Assembly: GCA_024763295.1 (NCBI GenBank)
Contig: JANTFU010000134.1
Span: 1-6,538 of the forward strand
Source: Anaerolineales bacterium
Lineage (GTDB): Bacteria; Chloroflexota; Anaerolineae; Anaerolineales; Villigracilaceae
Reading direction: 5' to 3'
DNA length: 6,538 nucleotides
The notes beneath the pieces were generated by a model. It had not been told where the DNA came from. It made no database searches and was given only the letters and a program-made list of their open reading frames with translations. Positions 1-5,060 of the stretch are shown here, piece by piece. Position 1 is the stretch's first letter, and the number at the start of each line of letters is the position of its first letter. The position numbers and the translations under genes are program-made.

Positions 1-38
1 ACGTTCTTAATTTTTTGCTTGCTCCCCTTTGTGGACAT

Positions 39-1388
39 TTACTCCAGCGAATTGCAGATCGCCTCCCCCGCCTGAACGATGCCCATAATATCCGCCTGAT
101 CGCTAAACTGAGCGCGTACTTCCGACATTACTTGCAATGCTTCATCGCAATAATTCTGTTTTGGGCGGCTCAAGGCAGCTAAGACCGAGCCGTATGTGTA
201 GTAATACACAACGGTATTTGCCGAAAGTGGCAAGCCGATTACCTCGGCAGGCTCGTCGTTGGGCCCACAGCCGCCGCGCCCATCACAAGATTCTTCTGCC
301 GTGCAGCCGCGAATGGCGCACTTCAACGCCGGGATCGAACCTTCGTAGTTACGCGATTTGAAGTAGATAATGCCCAACTGCCCATAAATATCCGCGTTGG
401 CGGGATCGATTTCCAGCGCGCGTTGGACGTTGCGCGCAGCGATGAAGAACTCGCCTTGCTGTGAGTACGTTTTCGCAATCGAGAGATAGGGCACAGGGTC
501 TTCGATGCCGAGTTGTTCGTTAATGCGGGCAGCTTTGGCGAAATATTCGAGGGACTTTTCAAAAAGCTGGTTTTGCGATTCTTCGTTGGCGCTTCGAAAG
601 CCCAAAAAACGATAATTTGCACCTGCACGCAAGTATAAAAAGGTCAGGTTTGGCGCGAGGGCGAGCGCTTTGTCGTATTCTTGAATGGCTTGGTTATATT
701 GCCCAAGCGATTCAAGCACATAGGCATAGACGCGATGCACGTCCATCAAGTCTTCGTCTTTTTCGATGGCTTGTAAAATATATTGCTCTGCCTGATTCCA
801 CTTTTGCTCATCGACCAAAATCTCGGCATAAAAAGCTAGTGCCAGCGTGTTTTGGTTATCAAGCTGAATGGCGCGCACAGCGGCTTGCTCAGCTTGCAAG
901 AGATAGTCGGCAGCTTGTTGTTCGCCAAATAAAATCGAATTTGCGTTCCAGTCCAGCACAAAAGCATGGATGGCGTGTGTCAGACTATCGTCCGGGGCGA
1001 GTTCCACAGCCTTTTCAATGGAAGCAAGCGCCTCTTGGAGTCGGTCGCGCTGTTGTTCGTCCGTTGTCAAAAGAGCGGAAGAATAGGTTTGAATGCGTGC
1101 CAACTTCGCCCAGTATTCCGCATTGCTCGGATCAACCCGTGCCGCTTCCTGATAGGCTTGGATGGCGGAATCCAACTGTCCGACGGCGAATTGTGCATCC
1201 GCTTCGAGGGCATACGATTGGGCAATGCGCGTAGGTGTGGGCGTGGGGGTGAAGGGACGCCGAATTGCGCCGCTCTCAAGTTGACGCACCAACCAAATCC
1301 CACCAAAAATTAGCAGTAGTAGGCTGAAAATTCGGTAGGGATTGGAGGTGGGTTTGCGATAAAAAATATTGCGGTCGCGATTAATCAT
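39..1388 (-). CDS. Membrane-anchored TPR protein with Cys-rich insert
   Basis: A 449-residue tetratricopeptide-repeat protein, probably a scaffold for protein-protein contacts; no enzymatic motif is visible. The basic start (residues 1-19) is followed by one hydrophobic helix (about 19-35), a Thr-Pro linker (TPTPTPTR, 47-54), then roughly eight TPR-like units from about 56 to 365 with typical signatures such as A-x-A-x-x-x-DP-x-N. By the positive-inside rule the repeats should lie outside the membrane. All six cysteines fall in the last 93 residues (357, 362, 368, 374, 414, 445); the first four sit in a Gly/Asp-rich segment absent from the neighbouring paralog. Its ATG overlaps the stop of the upstream TPR gene as ATGA, so translation is probably coupled, which also supports this start. 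I see no T-run terminator in the 38 bases after the stop. The architecture is secure; the function is unknown. Confidence 0.9.
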   Translation of the reverse strand: MINRDRNIFYRKPTSNPYRIFSLLLLIFGGIWLVRQLESGAIRRPFTPTPTPTRIAQSYALEADAQFAVGQLDSAIQAYQEAARVDPSNAEYWAKLARIQTYSSALLTTDEQQRDRLQEALASIEKAVELAPDDSLTHAIHAFVLDWNANSILFGEQQAADYLLQAEQAAVRAIQLDNQNTLALAFYAEILVDEQKWNQAEQYILQAIEKDEDLMDVHRVYAYVLESLGQYNQAIQEYDKALALAPNLTFLYLRAGANYRFLGFRSANEESQNQLFEKSLEYFAKAARINEQLGIEDPVPYLSIAKTYSQQGEFFIAARNVQRALEIDPANADIYGQLGIIYFKSRNYEGSIPALKCAIRGCTAEESCDGRGGCGPNDEPAEVIGLPLSANTVVYYYTYGSVLAALSRPKQNYCDEALQVMSEVRAQFSDQADIMGIVQAGEAICNSLE

Positions 1389-2638
1389 GATTCGGGGGTG
1401 GGTTCAGCCGTTGGCGGAGGCGAATCGAGATTGGACTCGCAGAGCGTAATTGCTTCTTGCGCGTTATAGACGGCAATCTCATTGCTGGGAATAGTGCCGA
1501 TGATTTGCTGCGAAATTTGCAGCGATTCTCCGCATTTGTTCAGGCGCGCGAGGACGAGTGCGTAGGTAAAGTAGTACTCCGCTGCGCGGGATGTATTCTC
1601 CAGCGGCAGGGCTTCGATCACTTGATCTTCGCCGAGATTTCCGCCGTAGATTGCGAGCGCCAGTTCTTGTGAGGCTTCCACCCATTGGTAGTTGCGATAA
1701 TACATGACGCCCAGGTTGCCGTGTAAGCCTGCGTCGGTGGGATTATCTTTAACCGCTTGCTCGCCGTATTGCACAGCTTTGGCATATTCGCCGACCGTGG
1801 CGTATGTGCGTGAGATGTACAGATCGGGCAGCGAATCGGCAGGGTTCAGGGCGTTTGCGCGCGTGAACTCTTCCACCGCTTTGTCATAAACGCCCAAGGC
1901 GCGGTAGTTGCGTCCCAGTGAAAGATGCAAGTCGGAGATATTTGGGTTGAGATTAACCGCTGTCTCGTATTCCTGAATCGCTTCTTCGTAGTTGCCGGTC
2001 ACTTCCAGTACATAGGCGCGCGCGCGGTGCGCTTCCATTAAGCTCGGTGCAAGACTGAGCGCCACGCGTGATTGCTCGGCAGCCAAATCAATCGCATCCA
2101 GTGGACCTGAACCCGAAAGAAATGAATCTGCTAAAATTTCGGCATAATAAGCATGTGCTAGCGCATTATTTGGGTCAAGTTCGAGGGCACGCTTTACGGC
2201 AGCCTCTGCCGCCAAATAATCGCCGCTAAAGTCGAGCGCCCAACCGCGGACAGCGTGCGCCATTGAATTGTTGGGATTTAAGAGCAGCGCGTTTTCGGCG
2301 CTCTCTTGCGCATCCGCATAGAGTCCAATAAAGACCTGTACGCGCGCCATGGCGATATAGGAATTCGGATCAGTGGGGTTTGAGCGGATTGCTTCTTCGT
2401 AGGCACTGATGGCTTGCAACAATTTTCCATCTTCAAAAAACTGCTCAGCTTCAGAAACGAACGATTCAGGGGCGCGGGTTGGCGTGGGGGTATCAATAAA
2501 AGGATTTTGTACCTCTTCAACAATATCCGGCCCAAAATAGCTGGAGCCGAAAAGCATCCCTGCCAAAACCAACACCCAAAACCAGTTAATCCGTCGTTTT
2601 CGTTTGGTCATCGACCATTTATTTCGTTTTAGATACAT
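1385..2638 (-). CDS. Membrane-anchored TPR protein, first gene of operon
   Basis: A 417-residue paralog of the downstream TPR gene. It has a Lys/Arg-rich tail (1-17), one hydrophobic helix (about 18-34), a linker with TPTPTR (50-55), about eight TPR units (59-336), and a Pro/Thr-rich end (PPPTAEPTPES). The repeats are predicted to be extracytoplasmic. The only cysteines are C369 and C400, 31 residues apart, exactly the spacing of C414 and C445 in the paralog, so a disulfide is plausible. Start choice: an alternative ATG at codon 10 lacks a ribosome site, whereas the first ATG lies six bases after a -10 box, suggesting a leaderless message. I see no catalytic motif. The role could be assembly of an envelope complex, but that is inference. 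Confidence 0.9.
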   Translation of the reverse strand: MYLKRNKWSMTKRKRRINWFWVLVLAGMLFGSSYFGPDIVEEVQNPFIDTPTPTRAPESFVSEAEQFFEDGKLLQAISAYEEAIRSNPTDPNSYIAMARVQVFIGLYADAQESAENALLLNPNNSMAHAVRGWALDFSGDYLAAEAAVKRALELDPNNALAHAYYAEILADSFLSGSGPLDAIDLAAEQSRVALSLAPSLMEAHRARAYVLEVTGNYEEAIQEYETAVNLNPNISDLHLSLGRNYRALGVYDKAVEEFTRANALNPADSLPDLYISRTYATVGEYAKAVQYGEQAVKDNPTDAGLHGNLGVMYYRNYQWVEASQELALAIYGGNLGEDQVIEALPLENTSRAAEYYFTYALVLARLNKCGESLQISQQIIGTIPSNEIAVYNAQEAITLCESNLDSPPPTAEPTPES

Positions 2639-2644
2639 GTTTGC

Positions 2645-2673
2645 ATCTTACCATCGGCATAACAGGGGCGCAA
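2645..2673 (-). promoter_or_regulatory. Candidate leaderless promoter of the TPR operon
   Basis: Read on the minus strand, TTGCGC (2668-2673) is followed by a 17-bp spacer and TAAGAT (2645-2650). The -10 box has 4/6 and the -35 box 3/6 matches to the sigma-70 consensus. Exactly six bases separate the -10 box from the ATG, so transcription should start at or within a base or two of the start codon. No convincing Shine-Dalgarno sequence competes. The -35 is weak, so confidence rests on the -10 position and on the identical geometry at trmD. Confidence 0.5.
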
Positions 2674-2706
2674 GATAGATAGATTGAGAAAATTTTAAGC
2701 ATATAC

Positions 2707-2735
2707 TTGCCACTTGTCTGACTACAAGCTAGAAT
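2707..2735 (+). promoter_or_regulatory. Leaderless promoter of trmD
   Basis: TTGCCA (2707-2712), a 17-bp spacer and TAGAAT (2730-2735) each match the sigma-70 consensus at 5/6 positions. Six bases (GAAGCC) lie between the -10 box and the ATG at 2742, so the predicted transcription start is the A of the start codon. No Shine-Dalgarno sequence is present. An AT-rich palindrome AAAATTTT (2689-2696) just upstream of the -35 could act as an UP element. Confidence 0.7.
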
Positions 2736-2741
2736 GAAGCC

Positions 2742-3479
2742 ATGCAATTTGATGTCTTCACACTACTTCCCGAAGTCTTTCCTTCCTATCTTAATAGCAG
2801 CATCTTGAAGCGCGCCCAAGAAAATGGATATATCCAAGTTGACGTCCACAATATTCGCGATTGGACACACGATAAGCACCACGTTACGGACGATACACCT
2901 TATGGCGGTGGCGGCGGGATGATTATGAAACCCGAACCTGTTTTTGAAGCCGTAGAAGATATTTTGGGAAATCCGCCTGTCTGCCCGCTGATTTTAATGA
3001 CCCCGCAGGGACGCCCCTTTAGCCAAAAAGTGGCGGACGAACTCGTTCTCCACCCGCGGCTTGGTCTGCTTTGTGGACGCTACGAAGGACTGGACGAAAG
3101 AATCCGCCAACACCTCGTCACTGATGAGATTTCCATCGGCGACTATGTACTCACCGGCGGCGAATTGCCAGCCTTAATTCTGATTGACGCCCTCTCACGC
3201 CTGATTCCCGGCGTGCTTGGCGACGAGAACGGTGCCGCTAACGACTCTCACGCCTCCGGGCTGCTCGAAGGAGCGCACTATACACGCCCCGCAGAGTTTC
3301 GCGGCTGGGAAGTTCCCGCTGTACTTCGCTCTGGTGATCACGGCAAAGTCGCCCAATGGCGGCGCGAAGGAGCTTTGCGTCGCACCTACGAGCGCCGCCC
3401 GGATATGCTCGAAAAGATTGAATTGAGCAAGCAAGATAGAGCGTTTTTGGAGCGTTTGAGAAATTCTGATGAAAATTAG
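2742..3479 (+). CDS. trmD: tRNA (guanine-N1)-methyltransferase TrmD
   Basis: Transfers a methyl group from S-adenosylmethionine to N1 of G37 in tRNAs, next to the anticodon, which prevents +1 frameshifting; the enzyme is cytoplasmic and normally essential. The 245 residues match the usual family length. Visible signatures: RDWTHDKHH with DDTPYGGGGGM (39-60), the trefoil-knot SAM-site segments TPQGR (87-91), CGRYEG (111-116) and IGDYVLTGGE (132-141), then SRLIPGVLG (152-160), and NDS (167-169), whose D168 corresponds to the catalytic aspartate of E. coli TrmD. HYTRP (179-183) is also typical. The gene usually lies with rpsP, rimM and rplS; here its neighbours are a divergent TPR operon and a repeat-filled gap, so it appears to be transcribed alone from the leaderless promoter in front of it. 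The start codon agrees with the family N-terminus. Confidence 0.97.
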   Translation: MQFDVFTLLPEVFPSYLNSSILKRAQENGYIQVDVHNIRDWTHDKHHVTDDTPYGGGGGMIMKPEPVFEAVEDILGNPPVCPLILMTPQGRPFSQKVADELVLHPRLGLLCGRYEGLDERIRQHLVTDEISIGDYVLTGGELPALILIDALSRLIPGVLGDENGAANDSHASGLLEGAHYTRPAEFRGWEVPAVLRSGDHGKVAQWRREGALRRTYERRPDMLEKIELSKQDRAFLERLRNSDEN

Positions 3480-3490
3480 ACTTTCATCTT

Positions 3491-3679
3491 CCCTCACCCT
3501 AACCTTCTCCCAAAGGGAGAAGGGACAGGTCTTGCAACCGAGACACATTCTCCCCCCATCGGGGGGAGATGTCCGAAGGACAGAGGGGGGATGCCCCAAA
3601 AAATATTGAAGTGCTAGACTTGTGCATTATTTAATCCGCATTCCCAACCTTCCCTAAAGGGAGAGGGCGGAGGGTGAGG
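3491..3679. repeat. MITE-like palindromic element A
   Basis: The ends are inverted copies: CCTCACCCT (3492-3500) against AGGGTGAGG (3671-3679), each followed inward by its own small hairpin. The left hairpin is perfect, CCTTCTCCC (3503-3511), loop AAA, GGGAGAAGG (3515-3523); the right is TCCCT/AGGGA (3651-3662). In the middle, TCTCCCCCC (3549-3557), loop ATC and GGGGGGAGA (3561-3569) form a 9-bp stem, extended by three pairs across a bulged T, next to TGTCC-GAA-GGACA (3570-3582). A direct repeat GGATGCCCC occurs at 3589-3597 and 3678-3686. No coding capacity is seen. The left hairpin lies 23 bases after the trmD stop but lacks a T-run, so it is not a classic terminator. Confidence 0.65.
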
Positions 3680-3707
3680 ATGCCCCGCTCTCATAAAATC
3701 GTATCAG

Positions 3708-3773
3708 TGCTCTAGCCGCCGTCCTCGGCGGCGTGCTTTTGAGAAACCCGCGCCGAGGACGGCGCTGGGAGCA
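3708..3773. repeat. Nested palindromic element B
   Basis: A perfect 14-bp inverted repeat, CGCCGTCCTCGGCG (3717-3730) against CGCCGAGGACGGCG (3751-3764), is bordered by a second pair TGCTC (3708-3712) and GAGCA (3769-3773). Each 14-base arm is itself a hairpin: GCCGCCG-TCCT-CGGCGGC (3715-3732) and CGCCG-AGGA-CGGCG (3751-3764). The two loops, TCCT and AGGA, are complementary. The element can therefore form one long hairpin or two small ones whose loops could pair. It resembles REP-type intergenic repeats; copy number cannot be seen from this window. Confidence 0.7.
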
Positions 3774-3829
3774 TAAGGAATGAACGTTCTAAGTACTCGA
3801 GCAAAAGTTTGTTGGTATTTTATGATGAA

Positions 3830-3955
3830 AAAAACAGCCCCCCTTTATCCCCCCAAATTCCATGCTTTTGGCATTTGGGGGGAAGTAGCCGCCCCTCCCC
3901 TAAATTCGACAGCGCCATCGTCGCATTTGGGGGAGGCTGGGAGGGGGCGGTTTTT
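3830..3955. repeat. MITE-like palindromic element C with two hairpin units
   Basis: The ends pair at 12 of 13 positions: AAAAACAGCCCCC (3830-3842) against GGGGGCGGTTTTT (3943-3955). Inside are two related hairpin units. The first is CCCCCCAAAT (3849-3858) with ATTTGGGGGG (3873-3882), a perfect 10-bp stem. The second is a CCCCTAAAT arm (3897-3905) opposite ATTTGGGGG (3925-3933), enclosing CGAC/GTCG (3907-3910, 3920-3923). Both units share the pattern CCCC-(T)AAATTC, a short loop, then GCATTTGGGG, so they look duplicated from one ancestor. The A-rich left end and T-rich right end could also act in transcription termination. Confidence 0.65.
3889..3955 (+). terminator. Possible intrinsic terminator within element C
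   Basis: CCGCCCCTCCC (3889-3899) can pair with GGGAGGGGGCGG (3939-3950) with one bulged G, and five T residues follow directly (3951-3955). This fits a rho-independent terminator for plus-strand transcripts entering from trmD, insulating the deaminase gene. The loop is long (39 bases) and partly structured, which weakens the call. Confidence 0.3.
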
Positions 3956-3966
3956 ACCAAATTACT

Positions 3967-3972
3967 TATACT
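3967..3972 (+). promoter_or_regulatory. Weak candidate -10 box for the deaminase operon
   Basis: TATACT matches the -10 consensus at 5/6 positions and lies 18 bases before the ATG at 3991, predicting a leader of about 12 bases. No -35 box is found at the expected distance, which would fall within the G-rich end of element C. It is offered only as the best candidate in the gap. Confidence 0.25.
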
Positions 3973-3990
3973 CAGGTACTTAACGCTTGA

Positions 3991-5049
3991 ATGTTCAAAC
4001 GTTTTATGACAAAAATCTACACATCCACCTCCATCTCTGACGAACTCGCTGCCCGCTTGCGCGCCATGCCCAAAGTGGAACTGCACGTCCATCTCGAAGG
4101 CGCGACGGACGCCGCCACTGTTTGGGATTTGGCAAAGCGCAACAAGGTCACGCTGCCGGTCGAAACGTTTACTGAATGGCAACGGATGTACGAATTCCGT
4201 GATTTTGACCATTTTTTGGATATATATCGGCTCTCGGTCGACTGTATGCAAACCGCCGCCGATTTCGCTTTTATGCTCGACCGCTTCTTGGCAAATCAGG
4301 CAGCTCAAAACGTGCGTTATTGCGAAGTCTTTTTGAGCGCCTCCTTTATGATCGAGAACTTCCCGCAAGATGACGTCATCGCCGTACTCCAGGAAGGCAT
4401 CGCGAAAGGCAAAGAAAAATACGATATTGGTGTGCGTTTTATTCCTGATATTGCGCGTCACCTGCCTGAGACGAGTTTCCCTGTGCTTGACTTTATTCTC
4501 AAAGGCTACGAACAGGGCATTTTTATTGGTTTAGGGCTTGGGGGACCGGAAGTCGGTTTTCCGCCGGAGAATTTTGTCGAAGTTTATGATGCAGCCCGCA
4601 AGCAGGGACTGCATCTTGTTGCCCATGCGGGGGAAACTGTCGGCGCAGAAAGTGTTTGGGGCGCGCTGACCAAGCTAAAGGTCGAGCGGATCGGGCACGG
4701 CGTCCGCTCGGTTGAAGATCCAAAATTATTATCCTATCTCAAAGAGACGCAGACGCCGCTCGAAGTCTGTCCGGTCAGTAATTATCGGCTCAAGGTCACA
4801 CCGCTCGACGAACCGCATCCTTTACGAAAATTGGTCGATGCCGGCGTGTACTGCACCGTCAACAGCGACGATCCGCCGATGTTTTCGACGAATCTGAACA
4901 ACGAATATCTGACCTTGGCGCAGCAGGGCTTTTCGTGGGATGAGCTTTGGCAGCTCAATTTGAACGCCCTCGAAGCCAGCTTCCTGCCCGAAGACGAAAA
5001 AGCTGCCTATCGCGCCAACTTTCTAACCTTTCAACCTTCCAACCTGTAA
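3991..5049 (+). CDS. Adenosine deaminase superfamily enzyme (adenosine or aminodeoxyfutalosine deaminase)
   Basis: A cytoplasmic TIM-barrel metal-dependent deaminase that hydrolyses an amino group from a purine nucleoside. All hallmarks are present: H32 and H34 in ELHVHLEG, GGPE (184-187), HAGE with metal ligand H212 and catalytic E215, H236 in RIGHG, the VCPVSN segment (259-264), and D293/D294 in NSDDPPMF (291-298). RIGHG and HAGET distinguish it from adenine deaminases, which usually have RIDHG and HAGEE. The GGPE and NSDDPPMF wording also recalls actinobacterial COG1816 proteins that act on 6-aminodeoxyfutalosine in menaquinone synthesis, so the substrate stays open. Length (352) is normal. 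The start may be the ATG at 3991 or the in-frame one at 4006; neither has a strong ribosome site. The last residues (TFQPSNL) come from a simple repeat. A transporter gene follows after 11 bp, probably in the same operon. Confidence 0.92.
   Translation: MFKRFMTKIYTSTSISDELAARLRAMPKVELHVHLEGATDAATVWDLAKRNKVTLPVETFTEWQRMYEFRDFDHFLDIYRLSVDCMQTAADFAFMLDRFLANQAAQNVRYCEVFLSASFMIENFPQDDVIAVLQEGIAKGKEKYDIGVRFIPDIARHLPETSFPVLDFILKGYEQGIFIGLGLGGPEVGFPPENFVEVYDAARKQGLHLVAHAGETVGAESVWGALTKLKVERIGHGVRSVEDPKLLSYLKETQTPLEVCPVSNYRLKVTPLDEPHPLRKLVDAGVYCTVNSDDPPMFSTNLNNEYLTLAQQGFSWDELWQLNLNALEASFLPEDEKAAYRANFLTFQPSNL
5025..5048 (+). repeat. Octamer repeat at the end of the deaminase gene
   Basis: AACCTTTC (5025-5032), AACCTTCC (5033-5040) and AACCTGTA (5041-5048) are three imperfect tandem copies. 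They encode the final residues and run into the TAA stop of the deaminase, suggesting that a simple-sequence tail replaced or extended the original C-terminus. Confidence 0.6.
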
Positions 5050-5051
5050 AC

Positions 5052-5056
5052 GGAGA
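5052..5056 (+). promoter_or_regulatory. Ribosome binding site deciding the MFS start
   Basis: GGAGA lies four bases before the ATG at 5061 and just after the deaminase stop. It favours this start over an in-frame upstream ATG at 4947, which would overlap the deaminase by 103 bases and add a hydrophilic Arg-rich extension unlike transporter N-termini. Confidence 0.65.
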
Positions 5057-5060
5057 CAAG

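Larger units (their letters stand above)
3480..3990. other. 511-bp gene-free repeat island
   Basis: Between trmD and the deaminase there is no credible gene. Short open frames crossing it, such as 3780-3983 and 3809-4009, mostly translate the G/C-rich repeats into low-complexity peptides. The gap holds three unrelated palindromic elements (3491-3679, 3708-3773, 3830-3955), described separately, joined by short unstructured spacers. None encodes a transposase, so any mobility would depend on an enzyme supplied elsewhere. Confidence 0.8.

Noticed and set aside
617..1234. Plus-strand 205-codon open frame across the downstream TPR gene
   Set aside because: Antisense to a convincing TPR coding region, with Arg/His-rich composition and no domain; a shadow frame.
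3503..3523. Perfect hairpin after trmD as an intrinsic terminator
   Set aside because: No T-run follows the stem on the plus strand; it fits better as one end of element A.
3195..3599. Minus-strand 134-codon open frame opposite the trmD end
   Set aside because: Mostly antisense to conserved trmD and otherwise runs through element A; no recognisable domain.
3480..3990. CRISPR array or tRNA genes in the gap
   Set aside because: The repeats are palindromic and irregular with no regular direct-repeat and spacer pattern, and no cloverleaf or T-loop consensus was seen.
3780..4009. Two short plus-strand frames through element C
   Set aside because: They translate the palindromic repeat into Pro/Gly-rich peptide and have no ribosome site or family resemblance.
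3820..4461. Minus-strand 213-codon open frame
   Set aside because: Antisense to the deaminase metal-site region and continuing into element C; composition unlike a real protein.
4947..5060. Upstream in-frame start for the transporter
   Set aside because: It would overlap the deaminase by 103 bases and add an Arg-rich hydrophilic extension; the ATG at 5061 has a ribosome site and a normal MFS N-terminus.
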